Positions 1-11,300 of a DNA stretch of 64,000 bases are shown in pieces. The notes beneath the pieces were generated by a model. It was not told where the DNA came from. It saw nothing but the letters and a program-made list of their open reading frames with translations, and did not search any database. The DNA is taken from contig JAILWY010000027.1 of assembly GCA_022113835.1 (NCBI GenBank), forward strand, positions 12,526,501 to 12,590,500, given 5' to 3'. This DNA comes from Atopsyche davidsoni. Taxonomy: Eukaryota; Arthropoda; Insecta; Trichoptera; Hydrobiosidae. Position 1 is the stretch's first letter. Each line of letters begins with the position of its first letter. Both the position numbers and the translations under genes were made by a program.

Positions 1-2240
1 CTACCATTAATGTATGTGCTAATTGATACAAAGGGAATAAAAAGCTGACCAAAGAACCGGAGATTGTTCTGGAGGAATAAATCCGGTTTGATTTTCAGAT
101 CGAGTGAGATAAATTAAAATTTTATGAATATTTTACAAGACTTTCATACTGAACGAAGGTACTTTTAATACTATGCAGATTAAAAATTGCAAATGCATTG
201 GAAAATTCATTTTTTAACCGATTTATTATTAACTTACAAAGAGCTATAGATTAAAATGTTTGAATAACAATGCTGTTGTAATTATGAATTAAACAAGTCA
301 ATGTGGCCTTGGAATGTTTCTAGTTGCTATGCTACATAGTAGTTTCTATTTTCAGACATTTCAATTCTGGTAATGGAAGCATCTTTAAGAAAACCCTAAG
401 ACCATTTTATACCGACGCGTGCCAAAACTTAAGTAAAATAAAATATTTGAATCTAATCGACCTTGTAAGTTTTTTATTTTTATTTTTAAAGATTTTTAGA
501 GATCTACATGCAATCTTAAAATATCAAAAATTTTCAATGTTTTCTTTACAAAATTCTTAAAAGGTATCAATTATATTTTGACATTGTTTATATCGTTTTT
601 TATATTGAATATCTATCCGTTTAAATACTGGAAATTTTTTCATTTAATGAATACTTTTCTTGTATAAAAGCTATCAATTTTATACCAAAGTACACAAATT
701 TTAATTTTCAAAAGAAAATGTCTTGTTGTTCTGAAAATGATTTATATCATTGCAATATAAATTCATTTTCAGTTTTTATTTTGATTTAAGTTAAAACTCT
801 ACATTGAGTAACTGCTCAATTATTTGTCAATCATTCAGATTCAAAATATTGTTGAATAAACACTGAACGTATGTTCTTTAGATGTATGACAATAACAATA
901 TGAAGTTTTATTTATATTTTGTTTTATTTAATGTGTAGCTTTTTTAATCTTATTTGAGTAACTATTAGAAATTTTGTTTGCTTTTGCTTTTTTTATTTTA
1001 AAAATTATTTTGGATCATAATATGTTGAAAGCTTTTGATTAATATAAAACATAAATTTTTGCGTAGTTAACAAATATTACCTAAATTTAATGCTTGTATT
1101 TCTGGTTATGCTGTTATTCCCTTTGAACGTACTTTAAAGCGTGGGCGTATATTTGAAGGCAATTCTACCTTTTAAGCCGGCCTAAGTTAATAATTAACAC
1201 AAGTAGAATAGGATCATATAAACGTATCCCTTTTCCTCATTTTGATTAAGCGACATTTAAAATACTTCTAATTATTTTATATTATTTTCAGTGTATTAAT
1301 ATATTTATGGTTTTGACAAAAACGTTATTATTATATAAAATAAAAAAGTTGTAAAAATTTTAGACACGTTATTAGATTTTGTCGTTAATATGGATGTTGG
1401 TCGTATAAATGTAAAGAAAATTACGTTGAATTACTTCTGACACTTCACAGAAAATGTCATCAACACAAGGGCATTACAATTCTATCAATGGACTTTGTTA
1501 AAAATTAAATATACTTTCACAGTTTTGACAATAATACGCTGAATAATATTTTGACCAATTAACAAATAAGTACGTTTCTAATCATTTTTATTATTGTACT
1601 TCAACATTACATCTAAAAAAAATGATCAAACAATAGACCACAGTAAATAAAAACTTATTTATTTTTTCTTTAGTTTTAAAAGATCTTTTTGTTTGAAAGT
1701 AAGATGAAATACAAAGTCACAAAACAACCAGTTAAAGAATCCCCAGCAATCCAAATTAAAATATTTACTATTAAAAATCAAAGCCTTAAATACATAGTCT
1801 AGAGCTCTGTGCAAACGAAATATAACGGCACTTGAGAGATAAAGAAGAACGTTTTCAATCATGACTGGCAATAATTTTTCGAAACCTTTTTTCCAAGGTT
1901 CTGCATGAAAGAAAAAAACTAAACAAATATTCTAGTTACAATGCCGGCATCACTCAGTTGGAAAATAATACAGGAAGGGTCTTTACACAACCCTTACGGA
2001 ATAGGGAAGTCGGCGCTGCGAGTGGTTTTCATTATTGTTTACATATGAATTCATAATTTGTCGCAAAGTGAAACGAGCGGATGTGCGTAGGAGTAGACCT
2101 TAGCATTGTAAAAGCAATGCGCCCTGCGTCGTAAATTATTTACTACTGTAATAACCTTGGAGCTGCTCAATTATTTGTTAACTTTAATGTAGTTTATAGA
2201 GCAAGCCGATTAAGGCAGTTGCTTCCAGCCTTTTAATTGC
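1..2240. other. AT-rich non-coding DNA
   Basis: No exon, RNA gene or repeat is recognised. A less AT-rich patch at about 1965-2130 (CGGAATAGGGAAGTCGGCGC and the hairpin AGCATTGTAAAAGCAATGCG) could be a conserved element. Confidence 0.5.
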
Positions 2241-2815
2241 CACTGGTGTCCAACCGGACACACCAGAGGCAGTCCATTACCTGGCGAAATCGTGCCATTT
2301 AATTAATTTAATTGTCATTTTATTTTTCAATGCTGAAAATTGATTTTTTTACTGAGTATAAAAAAAACTATAAATTATATTTCAATATTTTTTATTATTT
2401 AATTAACGTCCATTTTTAGGGTTAAATAAAATCTTGAAGATGTTGAAAAATTGGATAAAATAACAAATTTTCAAAACCAAAGTTTGTAAAAGGATTTTTT
2501 TTTTAATTTTTAAAATAATAAATCGCACAGGGTTTATATTTAATCTTTTAATTTCAATTGAAAAAATGACTTTTAAATGTTTGTGACTCTTGGAAATGGG
2601 ACATGACGAATCTCCAAATTCCTACACTTCAATTGGAAAAACACATATTTATCATATTGATAGTTAATTTATAAGATTTAAAAAAATATTTTGTTCAGAA
2701 GAAGGGATGTATAAAAATTTTTGCATTTAAATTTTGTTGATTGGTGCAGTCGATTTTTCGCAAAACGGACTAGAAGATGATCTAAAAAACTCGATTATGG
2801 GACCTAGACCCTTAA
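2241..2815 (+). repeat. Dispersed repeat family F, copy 1
   Basis: A ~575-bp segment is matched along its length by an inverted copy at 59291-59853. Shared landmarks in order are TGGTGTCCA, TACCTGGCGAAATCGTG, AACGTCCATTTT, TCTTGAAGATGTT, a block with AATTTGTTA-like text, TCGCACAGGGTTTATA, GACATGACGAATCTCCAAATTCC, CAGTCGATTTT, GCGCAAAACGGAC-like text, and TATGGGAC with CCCTTAA at the end. No coding frame or recognised terminal inverted repeat is visible. The class is unknown. Confidence 0.75.
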
Positions 2816-4429
2816 GATATTTCAAAAGACCACCCCTGTAGCAGAAATTCAATAAATGGAGTAAGACTGTTTTACTGTATAAAAAAAACCTAACATGTCA
2901 ACAACTTAAAAATCATTAATGTGTGTGTTTAAGGGTTATTTTTTATTAGTCCATAAACACATAGAATAATTACGTTTGGAGATAAAACGAAATCAAAAAT
3001 TAAATAGCAAAGTGCAATAATTTGACTGTTTTAAAACAATGTTTTTTAAGGGTTGTATAGATTAAATGCTAAATTCATACAAAAGAGATCAACACAAGCA
3101 TTTTTTTGTTTACTGAAAAAATAGGTTATTGAAAATTTAATAACAAAAAGCGAACAGCAACCCGACTACATTATACCCATATTAAATCCCATCCCATTGG
3201 ACTGAGAGGCATATTGAAATACAAGGACTAACCTTTGACATGGACCCTAGGGTCTAACAAGTCCCAAGGCACTTGCTTATTCTGAAATATTAGAGGCAAA
3301 GCAGATAATTTTTCAGTTCCTAAAAAAAATAATAAAACAAACGAATTTAAGGATGAGTTCCAACACTTCAAACTCGAGAGACACTTATACAATAAATACA
3401 ATATATTCTTGTGTTAAAACGCATCATTAGAGACTAATGGGAATTTCTATCATCCGCGTTCCCGATAATATTTATTTTTAAATCAAATTAATTTGAAATT
3501 TGATTGAGATGAATTCAAATTTCCAAGTCTTTCAAGTCAAGTGATGAAAGTTATAACGAGCCTCACAGAGTCTACTGATTGCGATCACTTCATACGCTGT
3601 AATGATAAAATTTTAATTATCAAAATTTAAATCAATCATAATTGAAATGCTTTACATTTTTAATTAAAATTCATGATAATTGAAATTAAATTTTTCGAAT
3701 TTAATTATTTGTAGGTTTTGGATGGAAAAATATTAAATTGCTAGCGTTTAAAGTATATCACATTTACATTACATCAGGTAAATAATCTTTCGAATAGAAT
3801 AATGCTTATTCAGAGAGTTTAATGTAAAGGATTTAAGATTTATCTTTTTTTTTTTATTGAATCGCTGACCAAACTCAAACAAATCCGATAGAAATTTATA
3901 TTTTATAAAAATGTTTGTGTTTCAAAATTCATTGGCATTAAAACGAAGAGCAAATATAATTAACATGTGTTAAAGAAAAATTTGATTTTTTACATATTGT
4001 ATGTAAGGAAGTGCTTTTCAGCTCTGATCGTTGTCAAAGCATATTTCCAGTAGGTTGAGACTATCATTTAGAAGTACACATAATAATTATTTTTAATCCA
4101 TTTAATATTTTGACACCGCAGTTATTCTATTTCCAAGGAAACCACGACAGTTAAATCCTGCCAAGTTTAAGTACGAAGGCCATACTTTCACAAATGATCT
4201 GCGGTCGGTAGAAAGCTTTTTACGTCTTCGCTTCATGAGTTTATTATACAAGAATTAATACAAGCATCAATCTTCATTAGACAAAGCATATTTATTTTAT
4301 CACTCACATTTCAGTCCAAAAATATGAATAGGTCTTAAATAACAGAGGTAAAAATAATTCAACTTTAAAGTGAAGCAATATGGCTTTAAATATTTCAATT
4401 TCATCAATCTAAGATATCATCCATATGAC
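2816..4429. other. AT-rich non-coding DNA
   Basis: Only short chance frames are present. Nothing recognisable was found. Confidence 0.5.
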
Positions 4430-4865
4430 ATTTTGTTCATCACAGGATAATCACAGTAAGCAATATCATGTAGTCAGCATATCTGTATCATCAAGTGTCA
4501 GTATCACGTTTTATGATTTATTATTTTGTGTTAATATTACATTACAGAATAATTTCAGTTCTATATTCGCAGTCTTATAACGTGATCAATATTATCAAGT
4601 ATCAGTGTCATGTTTGATATATATGACTTATTATTTTGTGTTAATGTCATATACCAAGATAATCACCGTACAATTTTTAAAGTAATGTCACATCATCAGG
4701 ATGATTAGATAATCAAGTGTCAGTGTCATATCATATTCAGTTCAGTTTTACCGTACAATATCACTTTCAGCATCAGCTATTTTGTGTGAATATTATGAAA
4801 AATATAAGTTGTCATGACACGTTGTAATCATAGCTAGATTATGAAATTTCAGTGTCATATCATGG
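4430..4865 (+). repeat. Degenerate tandem repeat, ~110-bp period
   Basis: ATCAAGTGTCAGT or close variants recur near 4492, 4597 and 4712, twice followed by TTATTATTTTGTGTTAAT. CAGTGTCATATCA recurs towards the end. Spacing is roughly 105-115 bp with many indels. No protein is encoded. Confidence 0.6.
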
Positions 4866-5581
4866 TATTGACATAGTATAAACATAACCAGGTGTTTGTA
4901 TTTTGTCGACATGTTTTGGCAGCTTGATGAATTAGTTACCTATTTAAGATAGAAAAAACTTAAAACAGCTAAACACCCAAAAACCAAATCGTCTCCCAAT
5001 ACCACATAACGTGAATAACAGTATTTCAAATATTTCAAATATAAACAAATTAAAGTCTTCCAAAGACATTTTTTGCTCCCAAAGTTTTTTGCAGTTTTTA
5101 ATTGCAACAAAAATAATAATCCTCAAAGAAATAACTATCTCTGGGCGAGAATTCGTTCACTCTGAATGCAATATCTTTCATACTTTTACTGCTCGTTTTT
5201 GTTTGCAGCCAGTCTTAGGAAAAAGTTACACTCGAGGATTTTTTTCAGTATTTGAGTTTGTTCTCCGCGTAGTTTTTAAGGCTTTTCCCCGCTATCGAGT
5301 ACTCTCGTGGAAGTTTCCTTTAATTGGCCCACTTCCGTAGCAGAAAAGGGCATATCATAACGTACATCAGCTGTCGGAAACTTTCAGCGGCTTCAGGAAA
5401 CTGAAATGAACGATAAGTGTGCCGCCATCTTGTAAATGAAATACCTTCAAATTTTCAGCGAGTCGAAATGATCACTTTTGAACCGAAAGGAAGCTTAAAA
5501 TAAAATCATGAATATTACAACCAATACAAATATTTGTACAAAACTGTAGATAGTTGTTACATTTTTTTTTGTTTATTTATT
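4866..5581. other. Non-coding, with a 109-codon chance frame
   Basis: The plus-strand frame 5011-5340 begins MNNSISNISNINKL and has no recognisable domain. A frame on the other strand overlaps it. Confidence 0.4.
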
Positions 5582-6490
5582 ACTAGCGGATTCCCGGCGC
5601 GTGCTACTACGCTAAATAAAAAAATAAAATACTTTTTGTTCGGAAAAAAAAAAAGGAAATTTTGTTTATTTATTACGTTTTTTATCTTAATGCTAGCGGA
5701 TAAACAATATAGTGAATTTTTGCGGTAGGTGTGTAAGCATAAAGATTTTCGGCGTTCTGACCCATCTGAAATTGAGTGATTTCATCGTTTCGATTTGAAA
5801 GCTCAAACACTGCCATGTCACTGCCTTTGTAAGCATATTTGCATCAATACTTAATGGATTTCACTTACAAACAGCGTCAAAAAGTATCGGATCTTCATGT
5901 TGATTCAGTAGTTCAGCAGATATAACACTATCCCGTGTGCTAAACCCCGTTTTTGCCATTCAATCGAATACATCTAGCATTACACTTCACCGTATATATG
6001 ATTTTTAATCGTGAGATCCATGAGTTTTTGTTTGAAAACTCTAGCTGTCAGATCGTGTCTGTGATGCGATGACTGACCAGGCGATAGCAAATCTTTAATT
6101 TCCGACCAAACAGGATTGTACGTAAATGTGATGAAAAGATCTGGTCGCAATGAATGACAGTTCTGTGTTGTTTTTTTTTATTGTTGTGGCAGCCTGCATT
6201 ATACAACTTCATACTATACTTTACAAACATCAAGATCAGTGTTTTTTTGTTGGCAGCCTGCATATACGCTAAAATATTTAAATGTTGAAACTTTTGTATG
6301 GGAAATGTCGAAAATCTACTTAATTAAATATACCGAATTTGATCATTAATTGTTTAATTTAAGTGGTCTAAAATGACCTCAGTATTATTGATTTTCAAAT
6401 TCAACCGGTTAGGGGCACATCGGTTGGATGGTTCTAAAGCCTATAGCTGCCAAATAACCTCCGGTTTTTGAGTTTGTGTTTTATATATAT
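5582..6490 (-). mobile_element. Helitron-like element, copy A, with Rep remnants
   Basis: On the minus strand the 3' end reads CGCGCCGGGAATCCGCTAGT, i.e. a CTAGT terminus preceded by a short GC-rich inverted segment, as Helitrons have. The 5' part (about 6480 downward) begins AAACACAAACTCAAAAACC and matches copies at 32265 and 61945. No terminal inverted repeat or target duplication is expected for this class. The interior keeps pieces of the Helitron Rep N-domain in broken frames. Confidence 0.75.
5760..6263 (-). pseudogene. Broken Helitron Rep (Helitron-like N domain) remnant
   Basis: Read on the minus strand, a frame beginning MQAANKKT shifts after a small insertion. The sequence then reads in another frame as text corresponding to LFITFTYNPVWSEIKD-type sequence of the domain. 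Further on it keeps IEWQKRGLAH, the equivalent of the E-F-Q-K-R-G-L-P-H-A-H Rep motif, and SDMAVFELSNRNDEITQF. These appear in the order known for Helitron Rep proteins, which nick and join single strands during rolling-circle transposition. Frameshifts and stops make it non-functional. The helicase domain is absent. Confidence 0.7.
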
Positions 6491-7080
6491 ATTTTTTTTT
6501 AAATACTTGTTAATATTACATAACATTTTATTTTCATCGTTCAAAAATAAAATATTATATCCCTGTTAAAATAAATAGGCAAGTTGGCTAATATTCAATA
6601 TAAGTTATATTGAATATTTTAACGAATTTATATTTGAATAGAGCTTAATATGAACTATTGATGAGACTACTTGAACGTAGTACATAAAAAAAATGTTTTT
6701 TTATAAAGTATATAAACTCAGAAGGAGGAAAACAAGGATTGTACGAACAAGTTGATATTCGCACTGTCTGAGCATTGACGTGGGTTCTATCCTTGTAAAT
6801 CCGGCTTACTCTGGGGGTAATTTTTCGGCCGATTCTTTTGCCTTTTTACCCGAAATTAGGGTCAGGGTCGGACTTGGATTACGAAGTATTGTGAAATTTA
6901 AATAAGAATGACCCCAAATAACTATATGAGTCCCGCAAAAATATATACTATGTACATATTAATGTTTCTAGCATATAAATGCCTGAAACGTATCAAATAA
7001 GCCTTCAAATCGCTTCAAACAATATGTTTATCTGTATAGGCACCTTTCATAAACGTTGAAAAATATATTATATACACTAC
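6491..7080. other. Non-coding DNA
   Basis: It contains a mixed-composition patch at about 6720-6890, not identified. Confidence 0.4.
6590..6618. repeat. Perfect 14-bp-arm palindrome
   Basis: AATATTCAATATAA, G, then TTATATTGAATATT. It is AT-only apart from two G/C pairs and the central G, so chance is possible but unlikely. Confidence 0.9.
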
Positions 7081-7285
7081 ATGTTTTATTAAGAAATTCA
7101 ATATTTTTGACAGAGAGTACTTGGTGGAATTCATTTTAATATTTTCAAACAGAGCCAATCAGATAATGCCAACGTGATATCAGATAATCTCAACGTGAAA
7201 GGTTGGCAAAACCGGTCACTAATAAAAACAAAAAATGTGGAAAATCACTCAAGTATTTTATTCAAAAATATTACATGTTTTATTG
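7081..7285 (+). repeat. Repeat family B, copy 1 (hammerhead-like)
   Basis: It shares ATTCAATATTTTTGAC, GAGAGTACTTGGTGGAATTC, CCGGTCAC and GTGGAAAATCACTCAAGTAT with the copies near 20.9, 26.3 and 49.6 kb. Between about 7160 and 7220 it reads AGATAATGCCAACGTGA, then a partial second copy of that text, then AGGTTGGCAAAACCGGTC. The CAAC/GTTG stem is present, but the GAAAC box is changed to AAAAC. Confidence 0.7.
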
Positions 7286-7289
7286 ACAA

Positions 7290-8200
7290 TTGTTAAGCAA
7301 ACGTGCTAACAAATAATTATCTATTAGCTATTATTTGCAGTGAAATGTTTATTTAATTTATAATTAAAGCAGTCATATATTTTGACACTTGCATTTAAAG
7401 AAAAAAATAAATACTTTTGTTGAGATCAAAGACTTGAACAACAATGATGATATTAAAAAAATGTTATCGAAGCCTAATAATTTAATACAAAAAATATGCC
7501 CAATCGCTCAAGCGATGTTTTCATTACGAAATCTAGACATTTTTGAAATTCCAAAAATTCTATTAAATTTTAAAAGTAGGCCTTCCTTCCGCTTGAATGC
7601 CTCAGGCTCGGGTGGGGGTCGCTAGATACATCCCCTACTCCGCAAATGAACGAATTGACAGTGATGGAATGGCTTCGGATGACAGTCCTCCCTCCCCTCA
7701 GTGGTCGTATGACGTCACAGGAATCCGTCAGCTTTTTTGGCTTTCCTAGATAAGAGGGTATTGAATACTGGAGCAGTTATTTGTCATTTTGAAAGCCTAG
7801 AGAATTTGACGGCTGTCTGGCTTATATGATTTTTTTATATCTAATCTTTAAGGACAGATATTTGTGTATTCTTTATATCCAATAAAAGGCTTTCGGTTTT
7901 TTTTATATACAAATATAGTGACATGCTTAAAACATTGATGGATAAATGATAGTATATATTATAAACCATATATTCGAAAAATCAAACAGCTATAAGGTTA
8001 CGATTCTTAAAGATTCATTCAAATTTTGATCTTCAAGTATTTTTTTATATCAATTTTGTACTTTAATATAGAAAATTATAAATCAAATTATGCAAAACAA
8101 AAAAGATGTGATGTAATTTTCTTTATACCGTTAGAGGAAGCTTGTTAAAATCCCCAATAAAAGGTGTGAATAGTTTTTTTTAACTAAACTTGAAACATGT
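7290..8200. other. Non-coding DNA with a perfect CRE
   Basis: TGACGTCA occurs at 7710-7717 within a GC-richer patch (7580-7750). No gene was recognised. Confidence 0.35.
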
Positions 8201-8204
8201 ATTT

Positions 8205-8396
8205 AACTATAATGATAAAGGTAACTTTGTAAATTAAAGAGTTTAACTATGCATCTGATGATGACCTAGTCTATTTGGTCGAATCTAGTCATGCAAAAAA
8301 TATAATAAACTCAAAGTGAAGAAAGAATACAAAGTTACTTTTATCATTATAATAATAGATCTTCACCAATCAAATGCCTTGTCCCTCAACAAGATG
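8205..8396 (+). mobile_element. Penelope-like terminal repeat, family A copy 1
   Basis: A hammerhead-type sequence (8239-8312) is enclosed by inverted arms ATAATGATAAAGGTAACTTT (from about 8209) and its near-complement at about 8330-8352. It is followed by the complement of a block, CTTGTTGAGGGACAAGGCAT with TTGATTGGTGAAGATC, that also occurs at 30054 and 45453. Hammerhead ribozymes in terminal repeats are established for Penelope-like retroelements. No reverse transcriptase is present, so the class is inferred. Confidence 0.65.
8239..8312 (+). ncRNA. Type I hammerhead ribozyme, decayed core (copy A1)
   Basis: GAGTTTA (8239-8245) pairs with TAAACTC (8306-8312), and TGCAT (8250-8254) pairs with ATGCA (8291-8295), forming stem I with an internal loop. 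CTGATGA lies at 8255-8261, one extra T at 8262, and GACC (8263-8266) pairs with GGTC (8277-8280) as stem II. GAATC replaces GAAAC at 8281-8285. TA then forms the stem III loop and GTC (8288-8290) is the cleavage triplet. The A-to-T change in the GAAA box should reduce or abolish activity. Confidence 0.7.
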
Positions 8397-8399
8397 TAT

Positions 8400-11300
8400 T
8401 TTACTAAGTAATAAAAAAAGTCCAGTGACTGACCTGAAACAAAACATACCATCCGAAAACAAGCTTTTCACGTCGTAATAATAATTTTTAGTATCTCATC
8501 AACTTTTTATCAATAGAGCCAGTCACTTCAATTTTTTAGAAAAGGTGTGCAGATATATTAGTGAAGGCAGCAGTACAAAATATGTAAATGGCTTTTCATA
8601 TCCCGCATGTTTTCAACGCTTAGAAAAACAGAGAAATCCCCAAAAGCCCTAAATTGGGTTTGAGCTTTCTCGTAAATGTCTGCATAAATTTATATGTTTT
8701 CACACAAACGTAGGAAGGCTCGAAATTCCTTTGTCTTTCTAAAATTTGAAACGCTTTTTAAACTTTTTTAAACTGATATTAAGAAAAAATTTAAATAAAA
8801 ATATATTTATTCTTGTACCAAAACTGTACAACTGTCTTTTGAAACAGAATTCAAAGTAAATTCGCTATGATATAACTATTTTTCTTTTAGTATTTTTAAT
8901 AGATTAGATTTCGATTTTTCAGCCAAAGCTGTAGGTTCGTGATGTAAAATAATTGTATAAATATAAATACGACAAAGCATCATACAAATGTGATTTAAAT
9001 ATTAAAATGAACAGATTAATTGATTATTTGTTGCATCATTTACATAAATCAAAAAGATAACATTACATTAAAAGCATGGAAACCACTTTTAAAAGAGGGC
9101 TTCATATTATTATTATAAATTAAATACTTCCTCCACACCAGGCAGATGAATATGGGAGGCTTAGGTAATGTTTTCAGGGTTTGATAATGTTAACAAAGAC
9201 TTGATTGTTGTAAGAATTACAATCGCAAGGGAGGCTTAAGCCAGAGGAGACCTGTCCTTCCTGAAATTTTGCTTTGACTTCCCAGAAACTGCCTAGTAGA
9301 TTTGAGCATAAAATATAATGAATAACTTAATTTCCATACAGCTTAGCAGATAAAGTGATTAAATATTTGATATTTCCATATTAAACTCAATTATAAGTTT
9401 GAAATTTAAGCTTTCCTTGATTAATTTAAAAATCTTACAAATATTCATTTTCATCACTGCGAGGAGCTTTGTTTCTGTGAAATAATATAAATTCAAGCCG
9501 CGTGGGTAACCCTGCTAATCTCAAACAAAATATTATTGAAATTCTCCCCAAATGAGGCAAATTTGCACCTGGTATTACAATAGTTTGAAAATACTCTTAA
9601 AAACCCGTTAAATTATATTTAAAAGCAAATTGATTGACGAATGATGCCTATTAGTAGACATTTGTAAGTTTAAAACTTCAGTTCATCTATCCCAATAAAT
9701 TTAAAGTAGAAGTTAATAACGGTTTAAAATATACCCCTATTGTGCAGTTGCTGTTGCGCATATTGCCACCCCCTTGCATAAGAATGCAGGTTTTGCAGCG
9801 AAATGTGTTTTTCTGTAGTCTAGTAAATGCATTTTGGTAAATACCCGTCAGTTTCTATAAATCTTCAGTAAAATATTACGGCATAAAGAATGGGTTCAGC
9901 CGTAGAAACCTTCTCGCATTTTCAGAAATGGTCAATTCAGAGTTTTAAACTTAAACAGTATCAACTTTGTAACTGAGCATTAAATTAAATAATTTATATT
10001 AAACTTACAAGATTATATTTTTGAGATGCGGACATTCAATTTTATGCCTTTATATTTTTAAAGCCTTCGTTTATTTTAGAACTACATAAATTTACATTTA
10101 ATTAAATAGTTTCACTTATTTTATTTATTTTCACTAGATACTTTCACGGGGTAATTTAGTTTAACGATGTGTATTCTAAAGAATGTCTAATAAATTCTAG
10201 ATTTTTTTAGTACTCTGCTAATATGCTTTAGTTTTAAAGACATATTTGTCTTTCAGCGATGAAGGAAACTTTGAGCAAACATCATCAATATACAACATCT
10301 CAAATAGATCGATAAAACTACGTTAATTGCTTGAAAACTAGATACGTAAAACCTAAAAGCTTAAACTTTTATTTTACTGTAAGGGTTCAATATTTAATAT
10401 TAAAAAAAAGTTGAGCCTTATAAATCAAGTGGATATTTATAAACCACGTATATCTTATTCTGAAAATTATTACAAGTTAATGCTTCGCAGAATATTCTAC
10501 GAAGAGCTTATAAATATTCTATCTCTGTATATAATTTTATTTACTCAGAGTTAAGTTGTTGTTTTATTTGCCCAATTTATACAAAACGCGAAAGATAAAC
10601 ACTAATATTTAATGATTATTTCACTAAAATGTTTTCTTTGCCGGGAAAGTTTCGCGATATCTGCAGCCGGAGAGCTCCACCGACAAGATTTATATCAGAA
10701 GCCTTTCTTTGGAAAATCTTTGGATGTGAGAGAATGAACGAAATGGGCTCACTTTGTTGCCCATGCGAATCCCAGTAATGTTATATTAATAACGATTGTC
10801 TCTTTATATTAGTGAAACGTTGATTTAATTGTTTTATTATTGTATGTGATAGCGGGTGAAGAGTAGATTATATCACTAATAGCAATATAATGTTTTAGCA
10901 AGTTTTGTCTGTACTTCCTTGACTAACCAGTCGTGTCTGAATTAGCAAACAAAAAATCAACAAGCGTTTTACTTTTCAGGCAAAGCTTCAGACACGACCG
11001 ACATTTTTCCAATAACTAACCCTCATACAAAATCGCTCACAAAAAATATTTGACATGAGTTATTTTGATATGTAGTATTACAAATAAATCCAGTCTGTCG
11101 TTAATACAAAAAGCTTATTTATATTTGCAAAACTTGCCTTCAAATTCAAATTAACTGCCATGTACTAAATTGTTGAATTTTTGAACAACCTCAGGGATGC
11201 CTGTGTTAAGCCAGCTATAATATCCGAGATAACTGGAATGCGTGAACATTTCCAAATGAACAAAATTGCTTGAGTAAATACGAGAATTTGTTCTACATAA

